NCBI GenBank assembly: GCA_964017065.1
Contig: OZ024786.1
Coordinates: 4,007,781 to 4,071,780 of the forward strand
DNA: 64,000 bases
Source of the DNA: Haliclona indistincta
Taxonomy: Eukaryota > Porifera > Demospongiae > Haplosclerida > Chalinidae
Direction: 5' to 3'
Below the pieces are notes generated by a model. The model saw only the letters and a program-made list of their open reading frames with translations, was not told the origin of the DNA and did not search any database. Shown here one piece after another: positions 31,685 through 42,149 of this stretch; position 1 is the first letter of the stretch, and each line of letters begins with the position of its first letter. The translations under genes were made by a program, and so were the position numbers.

Positions 31685-32118
31685 TGTAGCTCTCATTAAT
31701 TTATTATAACCCTTTGACTTTGTTTGAACATGATTCAAACAAACTACCTGCAAATGTTGTCTCCATTTCGCTTCCTACAATGGCGTATAGCAACACCACA
31801 CCTTTGCAATCATCTCGACTAAAGTTTTGGGTTTACAAACTGAACAATCGAATAACTACTTGCTACGGCTGTCGATTAAAGTTCGTACGTGCAGCAGATG
31901 GTGGCGTACCAGTGCCACCTCTTAATTTAATCTTGAAATGCACTGAGAACAGCCATTACTATGACAATGATGGCAACAAAAGAGAAAAGGAGAACTGCAA
32001 CACTTACTATCATGCTTCTTAACTATTTTATTGCAATTTAGCTGTTATTAATTTATTATAACCCATTGACTTTGTTTGAACGTGATTCAAACAAAGTACC
32101 TTCAAATGTTGTTGAGGC
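31685..32118. repeat. direct repeat flanking the CYGC exon
   Basis: 31693-31765 and 32046-32118 share CATTAATTTATTATAACCC, then TTTGACTTTGTTTGAACRTG, then ATTCAAACAAA. They bracket the coding piece at 31714-32022 by about 353 bp. Confidence 0.75.
31714..32022 (+). pseudogene. CYGC-domain exon of a repeated transposon-related family
   Basis: The informative part reads FWVYKLNNRITTCYGCRLKF, then VPVPPLNLILKCTENSHYYD and NTYYHAS. I recognise 'F.L..L...I..CYGC..K.R......P.PP.DIVL......Y.....G......NVYYH' from zinc-containing C-terminal segments of repetitive sponge and cnidarian proteins. Cys-x2-Cys is intact. Only one exon is found, and the start Met at 31714 lies in the flanking direct repeat and is probably not the true start. 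Confidence 0.45.
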
Positions 32119-32169
32119 ATTGAAGGAGGTATAAACTAAAATTAATCATTCTGTACACATGTTTAATTG

Positions 32170-32335
32170 TCACCAAACCATCACAGATTTGTCTCATCAT
32201 GGGACTTCCTGCTGTAATAACCAGTTTATGGAAGCCTTTGGTATCGACTACTGGATAACAACACCTTACCACCTCAAGCAAATGGTCTTGACAATGCTAC
32301 AACACTCTAGCAAGTTATTTTTCCCACTATTTATA
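32170..32335 (+). pseudogene. retroviral-type integrase core fragment
   Basis: The frame contains NNQFMEAFGIDYWITTPYHL followed by a shift to ANGLDNA, matching 'F...l...lGi.h..tspYHPQ.nGl.ER.N..L' after the second catalytic Asp of an rve integrase. The Pro-Gln of YHPQ is altered to YHLKQ, the expected catalytic Glu context (ER) reads DN, and a frameshift is present. Ty3/Gypsy or Ginger-type; too short to separate. Confidence 0.5.
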
Positions 32336-33420
32336 ACAGAGAATGTTTATTCAATTTGTCCAAAGTTGGTTCTCTCTGACAGTCATTCCAGAACGGTTTG
32401 CACTACCTCTAATCTGTTGTTTATCGATTGTTTTGAGATCTTTATATATCAACCATCCAATCTTTAAGCTAGTGCATCTTTAAGCATTCCACTCTCCTTT
32501 GGAAACTTATACCTGATGACACAATTCAGCTGCTCGGGTTTTAAAATACGAGATACTATTGGATTTTATCAGTCAACAATAGAAATGCCAGTCTTCGTCA
32601 ATTGGATACAATCCAGAACCAAACGTTCGGATAGGGTAATCGGCAATAAGGAATAAGTAATAAATTGTGTCACTTACCCAGCCAATAGATTACTTGATTA
32701 CCTGCATTGGAGAAAAACACCCTATGCTAGACAAGATAGTTAAAGTTTGTTGTTAACTTGTCAATCTGTTTGTTTATTTTGATTAATTTTTTTTCATGTT
32801 TGTCAATCAATGTTGTACATTCATAGTTAACAATGACCAATAAGTAAGCATAATTTGATGGACATCTTTAGCTATAGAATAGGTGATACATAACAATCCG
32901 TCCTCATAGGTGATACATCATTGGGGCTAAGTCTTCGTCTTCACTCAATAAAATGTTATGTACAACATTGCTTGCTCAACAGCATTTGAATTTTGTCCAG
33001 TTTAATGGTGCTAACTAAATATTTGAACAGTGTCTCTGAATGATGCCCTCAGCACAGAGCCTGCTAGCAAGAACTGCTGCATGGTGTCTGTATACCATAA
33101 CTGATGATAGTGCTTTCAAAACACCACTAACTATGGTAAGCTCTTGCACTAGCCTTGATAAATCTCTCACTCTTAATGGCAAGTCATTGACAACACGTAC
33201 TCAGCCATGCCTTGCATTTGCATTGTGGGACCCGAAACTTCCTGGTTCCCCTCTGGCAACTCTGACTGTAAGATTCTTCAAACATTCTCTAGTACAATAC
33301 GCTCACTCGTGAGTCATAACCAAGCACTTTGCTAGACGAGCTATAGGTGAGGTGATTCAACTAGCTAGCTGCTATAATAAATAAAGTGTTGTTGCAGAGT
33401 CAGAGCTTCTTGGCGCTCCC
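32336..33420. other. no gene recognised
   Basis: Open frames at 33040-33312 are serine/threonine/leucine-rich without motifs. The rest is AT-rich. Confidence 0.35.
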
Positions 33421-33439
33421 TCATCTGCACTGCAAACCA

Positions 33440-33702
33440 GTCATCCAAACGCCAAGCAAAGACCAATTGTGATTAACTATTCTGCCTCTGTTACCTACAG
33501 TGTTGGTGAAGACACCAACAATATTGCGCTTGCTAATGTTTCCTGGCATTATCCCCACTCTAAAAGACATGCTCTTGGACAACCAGCGGAGGTGTGGTGC
33601 AAGAGCACTTTTGAGAAAGAGGCCTTCATTCCTATAAAGCAATATTTTAACAAGGTGTGCTTATTGCTTTCAAGAATTAGAGGGAGAATACGTGCGTGCT
33701 AG
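33440..33702 (+). pseudogene. unnamed transposon-related domain ('W..HP.RH.LG.PAEVW')
   Basis: The frame reads NIALANVSWHYPHSKRHALG, then QPAEVWCKSTFEKEAFIPIK. This resembles a C-terminal beta-rich block of repetitive sponge/cnidarian proteins ('FA.V.W...HP.R..LG.P..VW....FE....SFIPV..I..RCA'). The expected RC(A/V) follows only loosely (NKVCLLLSRI). The open frame ends at 33702. No other exon was found. Confidence 0.4.
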
Positions 33703-34294
33703 TAGTGGTTCCTCTAGTTGAGAATTATTCAGATACTTATCATGCTATTGTACTGTCACTTTTGTGTTATTATATACCTATAATATATTTTTGTTCTCAT
33801 TTATGTATCATGGTATCTAGCTCCATAATGAAAAAGCAACATTACACAGTTCCTAAACGAGTTTAAGCATTTAAGCATTTGGTCTGGGTTGAGTATGTTT
33901 CTCACAGTTTGAAGGCGGGTGCTCAAAGCAAGAGAGGAAAAGGAGTGGGAAGACATGTTGAGCAGTTCCTGGAAATTAGTTTGAATTGCTGACAACAAAT
34001 CCGAATTGTTCGCCTTTTTGGCTACAATGGCATCATGACATCATTCAATGGCCTCACGATTGCAATCTGATCATTGAAGTACTCTGCCATGTTCTCTATT
34101 CAATCAAAGAGAAACTCCGTACCTGCAGCTAGACAACTACAGCAGAGAAAATAAAATTGATACTTTCTGCTGTACTTGTATAAAAGGATGTTTTTAAGAA
34201 GGTATTAGCCACAGAATCCATCAAACCTGAATAATCACGTGATCAACTAATATTTTACTTCTTGTTATTATGACTGTTGCTGCCCTGCTCTGTC
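33703..34294. other. no gene recognised
   Basis: AT-rich spacer; the minus-strand frame at 33801-33998 is unsupported. Confidence 0.35.
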
Positions 34295-34486
34295 ATGTCT
34301 CGTGGACGTGGACGTCGTCGTGGGGCTAGAGTTACTCCTTACCCCACCACAGCCGTAACCACCGCCACTGCTCTTGCTGCTGGCTATATAACATGACCAA
34401 TGGCATAACAGACGTTTTGAAATACTGGACATCATCTTTACTGAGATCATCCATGCTTGCTGTTAACACTGCTGCTGTTGATGGAA
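34295..34486 (+). CDS. RG-rich small ORF overlapping a second ORF (possible first exon)
   Basis: ATG at 34295 encodes MSRGRGRRRGARVTPYPTTA and ends YIT/TGA at 34394-34396. The TGA overlaps a second ATG (ATGA, 34393) that opens MTNGITDVLKYWTSSLLRSS in the neighbouring frame, up to a donor GTGTCA/GTAAGT at about 34486. Either one frame is disrupted by a single-base change or the overlap is chance. It is CpG-rich, as at other candidate first exons here. The phase-0 exon chain at 34867-35175 lies 380 bp downstream in the same orientation. Confidence 0.35.
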
Positions 34487-34681
34487 GTGTCAGTAAGTTG
34501 TCAATGAGCTTATTTTATAGGCGCTCACCAATTGAGTAAAATTGTTCTTTGGTGTTATACTGCCCATGCTAGCTATCATGTACTACACAAATCATTGATG
34601 CAGTCACAAATATTTTTACTATTTTTGGTACTAATAATATTTTGACAATCAGGTAAACAATATATTTCTTGCATATTAACA

Positions 34682-34741
34682 GGGTTGGACTGGGTTGGAC
34701 TAGGTTGGACTGGGTTGTACAGGGTTGGACAGGGCTGGAAC
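34682..34741. repeat. 10-bp tandem repeat GGGTTGGACT
   Basis: Six near-perfect copies of GGGTTGGACT/GGGTTGKACA. It looks telomere-like in composition but not in unit. Confidence 0.85.
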
Positions 34742-34866
34742 TGTTTGTACAGTGATGCTATTACTATTGTCTACTGCACACACTCATGCACGTACGCACA
34801 CCTGTGCACACACACAACACCATGATGACTTGTTTCACATTTGCTCGTTTTTTTTTGCTGTTACAG

Positions 34867-35175
34867 CAAGCCATGACAAGAAGAACAAAAGTAAGAATTT
34901 GAACATTAACGCATTCTCTCTCTCAGTGTTCCGGATGTGGTGGTATGTACAAACATATCAACAAGCACAAAGTAAGTTTGCTTAAGTGGCGTATATAAAA
35001 TAGAACGTCGTATCTTTATTTGTAGTGTCCGAACCATAAGCCAGCCTGCCAGCCTCCTCTCCTCCAGCCAGCCAGCCCTGCCAGGCAGTCTCCTCCAGCC
35101 TGCCAGCCTGCCTGCCAGCCAGCCAGCCTCCTCCTCTCCTCCAGCCAGCCAGCCAGCCAGCCCCCTCTCCTCCAG
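34867..35175 (+). CDS. three phase-0 small exons: CxxC-HxxxH finger plus Cys/Pro/Gln repeat
   Basis: Exon 34867-34890 (24 nt, QAMTRRTK), exon 34927-34971 (45 nt, CSGCGGMYKHINKHK) and exon 35026-35175 (150 nt, starting CPNHKPACQPPLLQPAS). Each is bounded by a polypyrimidine-AG acceptor and a GTAAG donor, and each is an exact multiple of three. Introns are 36 and 54 bp. The 15-residue exon alone carries a possible zinc site (Cys-x2-Cys..His-x3-His). The last exon is a CCAG/CCTC-derived Cys/Pro/Gln/Ala-rich tract. Other exons are not identified; function is unknown. Confidence 0.5.
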
Positions 35176-35187
35176 GTAAGCCAGCAG

Positions 35188-35875
35188 CATAGTCTGTGTT
35201 GCTTATAGTTTGTACATTTCAAGAGAGGCATGATGCTAGGTGGAGTGACGAAATCAATTTTATCTTCGGAATCACCGAAGAAGAGAATGTTAACCAGTTT
35301 CTGGTTAGCTTCATCTAGCTGTTGGCGGCAATCGTCATCCTTGATATCATCAAACACCAATGTCTTGAAGACAGAGCACCATTTTGCCGATTGTATAAAC
35401 ACGTGGTTCAAATAGGCGTGGTCTTTAAACCAGGGTACGGGTGGAGCTGCTAAAAAATAGTGAAAGAACACCAAACACACAATGCTATCTACCTCATGCT
35501 TTCAGTAACTGGGAAACCTACATTATCAGGTACTAAGCTAATCTTGGAGGTTCTTAGTTCCTTTAGCTGTAGATTAGGTATACTGAACAACCAGGCGTAA
35601 TCTGACGACGAATCAAAAGACCCAAGTCGAACAATCTCAGCTGTGCTAAAATATTTTTGCATAAATGGAAGAGCTGGATCAATATTCAAAACTGTGTTCT
35701 CTGTATTGAAAAATCTTCTCGTACGTACTTTTAAAATATCATCAAACTCTTGCCATAAGAGACCATCGACAAAGCCACTAAAATTCAAATCGACCTTTCT
35801 CGGTGCTGTTAGGGCATCACAATATTCCAGCAGCTCTGGAGGAACTGCGGTAGAAATCAAAACCCTGCTATCAGG
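35188..35875 (-). CDS. unrecognised two-exon gene (at least ~230 residues)
   Basis: Not recognised. On the minus strand, 35860 down to about 35494 encodes PPELLEYCDALTAPRKVDLN, then FVDGLLWQEFDDILKVRTRR and VRLGSFDSSSDYAWLFSIPN. A second exon from about 35449 encodes VPWFKDHAYLNHVFIQSAKW and DCRQQLDEANQKLVNILFFG, to about 35200. Between them lies a short intron ending CACTATTTTTTAG; a donor giving the correct phase is AATGTAG/GTTTCC (about 35520), while the nearer GAG/GTAGAT is out of phase. Composition (balanced, many D/E/W/F) is that of a globular protein, unlike the surrounding relics. An acceptor TTCTACCGCAG precedes the first exon, so upstream exons are likely. Confidence 0.5.
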
Positions 35876-35929
35876 TAAACGAAAACTATTAAAAAAAGAT
35901 AAATAAGACTGCCAAGCAGAAATTGTTTT

Positions 35930-36605
35930 TTAACCAACAGTTAGAATGTCCATCGAGAGATTCTCGCTGCATCGCCTATAGAAGGAATGGACGCTCACCT
36001 AAACTCTCCTCTCTCGACCGAAGGGACAGAATCGCAAGACGTATTTTTTGTTGTTATCGTCACTCACACGAGAGAGATCATATCAAAAATGAACCTGTCC
36101 TACTGGGAGAGGTTTCATTTTTTATACAACTAAGATGTATCAATGATACATCAAACAAAGCTTAAAAGCTTAAAAGCAGTGTTTATGAAGTGCACCAGAA
36201 TTATTGCACTGAGCTTGGAGTGACGTCTGCATTTGTCTTCGCATACTATAATGGACCAAACCAAACATGAATCAACATGTTAATGCTAAAGAATGTTTTG
36301 TAAATTGCTTTGCTATCGATAGTGGATGCAGAAGACTTAAAGGAGAACGATAGCAAAACTAGTATTACCAATCAAGTGCAGTGTAAGTTTGAAACACTTA
36401 AGATAAAAGCTTGTTATTCACCAATGCAAGATGTCAAAAATTATCTCGTTTCGTAGACCCAAATTCTTTCTTTGATCTTGATCTTGTCTTGCTTCTTCTA
36501 GGTATGGACGCGTAAAGACCGACAACGTCACAACGTGATCTGAGCATGTACTCTCCCAACCATCGTTGTGGTTTTGTTGTAGAAAATCAATAAAATGAAG
36601 GTTAT
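35930..36605. other. no gene recognised
   Basis: Mixed AT-rich sequence. Plus-strand frame 35923-36165 and minus-strand frame 36418-36624 carry no domain. Confidence 0.35.
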
Positions 36606-36607
36606 TT

Positions 36608-36919
36608 AGGAATGTACGGTACACTTTGCTTTATGATCTACCTTATTACAATGCCATATCTTCTTGTATTGTTGACCCAATGCATTGCCTCTTTTTAGGC
36701 GTGGCAAAGAGAGCTTTCAAGGTATGGTTATCAACTTCAGTAATATCTGATGACCAACTTATAGAAATACAGAACAAGGTAGATGGTGTCCACCAGCTAT
36801 CGGACACATCCCATAATGTGTCAGGACTCAAACCTGATCAAGGGAAGAACTGGACTTTATATTTTTCGTCTTACGCTCTAAAAGACATTTTGCTACACAT
36901 AAATGAACTCTTACGTTAA
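36608..36919 (+). pseudogene. TNP2-like transposase fragment (CACTA/EnSpm)
   Basis: TNP2/TNPD proteins mobilise CACTA elements. The frame reads LLYDLPYYNAISSCIVDPMH, CLFLGVAKRAFKVW, then IQNKVDGVH and LKPDQGKNWTLYFSSYALKD, matching 'LLxLPYFDPIRFxVxDPMHNLFLGxAKxxxxxW .. I.... FTAEQWKNWT..YS...LK'. The Met-His-x-Leu-Phe-Leu-Gly core is intact. It ends at 36919 without the downstream region. The following frame (36950-37153) may be a degenerate continuation. Confidence 0.6.
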
Positions 36920-37754
36920 GATACGTACTAGATATGACAGAAATGCAATATGGGTATTGAGATTCCCAGATTTAATAAAGCGCCTCCCGCATTCCTCACA
37001 CGAATATGGCTTCTCCCTAGTGTGAGTGCGTTGCATAATCACAGCACGATGTTTGGTAGGCAGAGTAAGGACAATGAAGGCACTGGTGTAATCTGTTTGG
37101 ACAAGGTCGAGAAACTTGATTTCGGATGTTCTGACATTTCCGTAGTGGCTTGAATACTCAGTGCAGTATTGTGGTCAGAGATCACATCCTGTTCTACGGA
37201 CGACGATGAATTTGTATGTACTTCTTAACAGGTTGTCCACAACAAACATGCTGATCAGCTGGGCTTAGGGAGAGATCACACCACCATCGCCAACGCTAAA
37301 AAAATCAGAGTTTGCCAAGCTCCTAAACTAGCTGGGAATACACTCAGGTCGCTTGGTCAAACATCTCCAATATGGCTCACTGCGCACAAGGTTAACATAG
37401 CGTACATGACTTTCATAGTATGAAGGTATTATTTTATGTATAGTGACGCCAGGCCTCGGATTGCACTACCTCGCCGTTCCCAACTCGGAGCCGCAAATGT
37501 ACTATCACAGTATCCTATTCTATCGCGTGCTCAAAGCCTGAGGTTTGTTTAGCCCTTTCTCTAATTTTTTTTAAGATTACATTTTCAGGGTCGTAAAAGA
37601 CCTTGAGAACCGCCTCAAGGTGAGACATCCTTCACGCAATCGTGCAAAAATTTGCGCAATGCGAAAGTCAGGAGGAATAACAAAGACATTCTCCACCCAC
37701 CTGGAACTGTTTGCCGTTATTGTGAAGCAGTTTGGGGAGATATAGGACACATCT
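36920..37754. other. degenerate sequence with dispersed-repeat flank
   Basis: 37240-37400 has a coding-like frame (NKHADQLGLGRDHTTIANAK) without match. 37420-37480 repeats 14290-14345. Nothing else is supported. Confidence 0.35.
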
Positions 37755-37982
37755 CTGGTGTCCCTCACAACTTCTCCATCTGTACCAACTGTATCATCTG
37801 TGGCATGTACTCCATCTGTACCAACTGTACCATCTGTGGCATCTACTCCATCTGTGGCATCTACTCCATCTGTGGCATCTACTCCATCTGTGGCATCTAC
37901 TCCATCTGTACCAACTGTACCATCTGTGGCATCTACTCCATCTGTACCAACTGTACCATCTGTGGCATCTAGTTGTTCCAGT
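37755..37982 (+). repeat. 18-bp minisatellite (PSVAST/PSVPTV) in an open frame
   Basis: About twelve 18-bp units of CCATCTGTGGCATCTACT and CCATCTGTACCAACTGTA alternate from about 37776. Because 18 is divisible by three, several frames on both strands stay open. The most protein-like is PSVASTPSVPTV, a mucin-like S/T/P/V array, ending SSCSS and TAA at about 37985. The 3' end (GTTGTTCCAGTTAACCTGGT) is repeated at 46252-46290. Confidence 0.8.
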
Positions 37983-37985
37983 TAA

Positions 37986-38256
37986 CCTGGTAGGCAAAAA
38001 CCAACAAGCAATAATGTACTAAAAAAAGACCATCAATAGAATTAGCACCCACAGGTGTCATGACGGAGGTATATAATTGTATTATCTTTAATCCAGTATC
38101 TATCTGGTAATTAACAACCTGTTTTTAATAAGGAATTTGTCGGAGAGCCCTTCTATGCCTTCAATCCTTCTCTCACCATCGATTGTTTACAATGAATAAA
38201 ATGAAATGGTCACATTGTTTAGTTCTATTATTCATACAGATGAGGATACACGTCAT
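37986..38256. other. no gene recognised
   Basis: 3' flank shared with 46250-46300 for about 50 bp, then AT-rich spacer. Confidence 0.5.
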
Positions 38257-38406
38257 GGGTACTAACTAGCAGTGCCTGCTAGTAGTGGGCACTTATTAGC
38301 AGTACAAACTAGTAGTCAGTACTTACTAGCAGTTCATGCTAGTAGTGGGTACTTACTAGCAGTGCCTGCTTGTAGTGGGTACTTATTAGCAGTACAAACT
38401 AGTAGT
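38257..38406. repeat. 30-bp minisatellite, five units
   Basis: Units of form GGGTACTTACTAGCAGTGCC + TGCTAGTAGT. Units 1 and 4 carry GTGCCTGCT; units 2 and 5 carry GTACAAACT, giving a higher-order 90-bp period. Confidence 0.85.
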
Positions 38407-38925
38407 GAGTGATAGCGTTGTCAGCTGGAAGAAGGTTACCGCGAGGGTGAGAGTAGGAAGCAGCCAATTTCAAGTCTGATGGCGAGAGCGTGTCACTTGA
38501 GTCACAGCTTGGACAAGGAGGAGGAGCGCAAATATGGAGTGAGTTGGTCAGGCTCTTTCCACATGCCCTCAGTGACAAGAAGCCAGACTCCTTGCTCATT
38601 TCAACAGGAGCTACATGCCATCTGAAGGATTGTAGGACAATCCCGATGGCCTTTGAAAGTTAGTGAAAATTAAAAATTAAAATTAAAATTAGCCATCATA
38701 GACAGGTTAGGACAATGGTGTAATTTAATGCTCACAATCTCAAACCCAACTGATTTCACAGCTACTGAGTTATCCGAAAAGTGGCCAAAGTGGAAAACAG
38801 GACGCGATAGAAGAGGTGGAAGATATGCACCTTACAATGTGAGCTAAATTCTTTGAACTTGTATATTTGAGCTATAGATACCATTCTCTTTGTTTACCAT
38901 TCTTGTTCTCTTCTCTTAATTTAGA

Positions 38926-39060
38926 AATTGAAGTAATCATAGAGAAAGCCAAAAGACAAGAAAAGAAGCTATTGAATAAATCTACCATAAAGCAACTTAA
39001 GACGAAGCATATTCAATGGACCAAGTGCTACAACACAAAACTACTGATCATTAAAAAAGG
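38926..39060 (+). CDS. charged exon of a duplicated gene family
   Basis: After acceptor CTTAATTTAG the frame reads EIEVIIEKAKRQEKKLLNKS, then TKHIQWTKCYN. A near-copy at 44402-44530 keeps EVIIEKAKRQEKNLLK. Flanking words (ACACATGCRGTGTRCAGATT) are shared too. The open plus frame continues to 39355, but from 39236 onward it is antisense of the NHL fragment and should be ignored. Function unknown. Confidence 0.35.
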
Positions 39061-39235
39061 TGTTGCAGCAGAGATAGAAGTTGAAAACAGGATGGAGATG
39101 GAGATAGAAGTCGAAATCCTCCCTGAATGTACTGGGTGGAGTAACGCTATAGGCACACATGCAGTGTACAGATTCAACTCTGACAGCTTTTTCTACATAC
39201 TCTTACCTAGGGAGAATAAGGAATTGCTGCTCCAA

Positions 39236-39692
39236 TCCTCCTTGTGGAAAACTAAACTGCACTCTTCCGAGCCACGTTTTCCGAAGCTGCTGACCTTCTT
39301 GCCGTTGTTCATGATGGTGATGCTGTCTTTGCCCCGCCCCACTCTGCTACAATGAGTTTACCATTGTTCGTAATGGCTACTCCTGCGGGCATAGAAAAGA
39401 TATTGAACGTCTGTCCTGCCTTCCTGGGCATGACTTCTACCGTGAGAGGCTCGTCAAGAATATCGGTCCCTCCCACCTGCACCCTCAGCTGGTGGAGACC
39501 AGCTGTGGGAGGAGAATAGCAGACCTCGAAACTGCAGGACACAATCTCTTGTTCAAGTGATAACCAAACTACTACTACAGTGGGATACAGTTGATCCCAC
39601 GTCTCATCAGCTGAGAGCTGATCCATGCTTTGCATCAGGATGGTGAGCCACATAGGACAAGGTAGATGTATTATAATCATCAACAAGAGCAA
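39236..39692 (-). pseudogene. filamin-type Ig + NHL-repeat protein fragment (TRIM-NHL-like)
   Basis: On the minus strand, SFEVCYSPPTAGLHQLRVQV, then PLTVEV is the end of a filamin/ABP280 repeat ('Y.P...G.H.L.V.V....I..SPF.V.V'). It is followed by PAGVAITNNGKLIVAEW, the start of an NHL beta-propeller blade. The blade continues one frame over: DSITIMNNGKKVSSFGKRGS, then in a third frame VQFSFPQGGLEQQFLILP before a GTAAG donor. Filamin plus NHL is the C-terminal layout of TRIM2/3/71-type E3 ligases. Two shifts show decay. Confidence 0.6.
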
Positions 39693-39699
39693 CGTCTTG

Positions 39700-40391
39700 C
39701 GAGCACAGTATAATAATTGGTGTATAAAGCCATATCATATAAGGGATACTCCTATCATATATCTGCAATGATTTAATTTTTACTAAGCAGGTGCTAAGCA
39801 AGCTCCACCGAGCCAGCCGGTCCAAAAAAAGCAGGTGCCAGTGGATCCAAGGACATTCCTTTCCCGAATGATCCAAGCACACATGCATAGCCGCAATGTT
39901 GCAAAATCGCTGCACATACGCTATCAGGGACTTTGTCAGACACACCAATGCCATAAAAGATTCTCACATGAAGTACAGCGGTTTGAAGAGAATGTAAGTG
40001 AACTGCAAGTTCATATCGCTTCATAATAAGAACTGAGCCGATGAGGGTCTTTTGAATTCTCACTGCGAAGAGCATGTTACAACAGACAATTCATGCATTT
40101 TCATCCAGTAGATCATGATCGACGAGACATAGACGTACTGTAGAGTTCCAGCAGTTGCAATAGACAGATAATTATTTGTCTAATGTTATGCAGACAATCG
40201 GGATTTGTTACAGTATCTAGTTACACGTTCAGTTATGGATGATATGATTATTGACAGGAGTGACATCCAAAGCAGGATGGTTTATAAAAAAACTTGCAGA
40301 ACCAGGAGGCTTTCTGAGCGTGCTTGAGCACACTGGCCAATTTTAAATGTCGATGGAGCTCCTCTTTCAATCATCTGTCAGTTCTAATTGG
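39700..40391. other. no gene recognised
   Basis: Opposed open frames at 39607-40075 (minus) and 39835-40026 (plus) have no domains. Confidence 0.35.
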
Positions 40392-40685
40392 CAGTCATCT
40401 TAAGGAGTATAGTCCATCTTTGTAATTGATGACCCGCAACACATCAGTGGATATTAGTAGTCTCCATAAATCAATTCTTAAAAGTCAGTCTTCATTTCTT
40501 TTGTAAGTGTGTGCATAATTTAACAGTTCGAAAAAATCTAGATAGAATCGAATTAGCTTAAGTATAAACCTTGCCTTGTTTCAATCATTAATGTACCAGT
40601 GAGTGCAGTCATCGTAAGGAGTATACTCCATCTTTGTAATTGATGACCCGCAAAACATCAGTGGATGTTAGTAGTCTCATGTACA
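40392..40685. repeat. 79-bp direct repeat, offset 215 bp
   Basis: 40392-40470 and 40607-40685 share AGTCATCKTAAGGAGTATAS, CCATCTTTGTAATTGATGAC and CATCAGTGGATRTTAGTAGT with about five differences. Confidence 0.85.
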
Positions 40686-41748
40686 CATTGTGGTGGTTAG
40701 AGAAGGGAATGTACGGGTTACCGAGCTTCAAACATACCATAGGTCACCATGGTAACATGAGAGTTTGTATCATGTTCCATCAAAAACATAGCTTCTTTGT
40801 AAGAATGAAAGCTTCCCTATAGACCAATCAAGTTGGTTATGAATTGACTACGAAAAGATAACCTGGTTATGAATTGAATAATAAAAGAGAACCTGAATAT
40901 TTACATAACAAGAAAGAGCAAAAAGAGTTGCTATTGATTTCAACTTCGCTGCCCTATGAAGATGTATTTTTAAAACTCCAATAATTTGCTACAGCATTTT
41001 TACAAGTGGCTAGGGAAGGAGGCACACAACAATCGGTTGCTTCAGATGCAGTCCAGTTCAACACAAACAATCACATACAGGGTAGACCAAGATGCCAATG
41101 TCGTATTTTGGACTAAAAGAATCACGAGTTACCACAGCTGCTGCTGTCCCTGCCAGAAATGTCATTCAGTATCAAGTCAAAACACTTGCAACTTAATAAC
41201 TGTACATTAAGTAGTTGAAAGCTAATTGTGGAAGCTTACTTTTCCGCATTGCATGTTTCCTGTCACTAACACTGTCCCTAACATCAGAGGGTTATCATTT
41301 CAGGGAATATGCCCTGAAGAGTTGAACGGTAGTAAAGCTTTCTGTATTGAGCATTGCGCTGTTACTGAGGAACACAGATGTCCAACTAGAATTCGTAATT
41401 TGTAGGACAACAAATATCGTGTATTGTCGTTGTCGTTTAGAGCGACCCAAAACAAGACCAGATATGGCAGCGACTATACGGTGGTTTATTACAATGCAGT
41501 TGATTACCTCGTAAGATAGAAATAGCCAATATTATGGGGTGATTTTTGGTGGTACAGTTGTTATTGTTTGTACCACAACAACTGAAGTGGGTGGATGAAG
41601 CTTAACAAAAAGATTATTTTAGGAAAGTGGTGCTGATATTTACGTTTATAGTGATGATCAGTTAAGAGTGACAAGTAGTGAATATAAGCTTTAGTGTAAT
41701 GCAAAAGTACATCAAGAGAACCATATTTTATTGGATCAAACATCCTTC
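40686..41748. other. no gene recognised
   Basis: AT-rich spacer. Frames at 40986-41210 and 41561-41743 show no motif. Confidence 0.35.
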
Positions 41749-42085
41749 ATAGCAACGCATCACGTGTTATTATTGGCGTGAATTTTGAAACTATCCCCAT
41801 CACTCGTCACTCCATCGCCATTGCTATGGCCTCTGTACTGCCACAGTCACTGCTCACTCACTGTCACTGCCTTCAGGCATCGTCCTTCCATCATCAAGTT
41901 ACTCAGTGCTAGACACCGAGACACTCTGATCTGTAGCTAGCTATACACTCTCTAGCGCTGCTTTTACTACGTGTACCGTAAATGTTTTAATAAAGTGATA
42001 AAGTAATAAAGTGTCCCGGGTAAAACAGCGCCATTTTATTAATTGGCATAGCAACGCATCACGTGTTATTATTGGCGTGAATTTT
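41749..42085. promoter_or_regulatory. duplicated 38-bp E-box module
   Basis: An identical 38-bp block (ATAGCAACGCATCACGTGTT + ATTATTGGCGTGAATTTT) occurs at 41749-41786 and 42048-42085. It contains a CACGTG E-box and GGCG, in plus orientation. The second copy ends 64 bp upstream of the ATG of the small three-exon gene at 42150, the expected place for a proximal promoter element. The role is inference; the exact duplication is seen. Confidence 0.6.
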
Positions 42086-42149
42086 AAACCATCTGTCCAT
42101 CTCCATCATATCATCACTCCTGAGTCACTCGTCGCTCGATCATGGGGAA

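Noticed and set aside
34682..34741. Interstitial telomere repeat
   Set aside because: The unit is GGGTTGGACT, not TTAGGG.
37794..37997. CRISPR-like array from regularly spaced repeats
   Set aside because: Units are directly adjacent with no unique spacers; it is a eukaryotic minisatellite. The same holds for 38257, 44727, 46853, 61445 and 63190.
38867..39355. 162-codon plus-strand ORF as one gene
   Set aside because: Its second half (39236-39355) is antisense of a recognisable NHL-repeat fragment on the minus strand.
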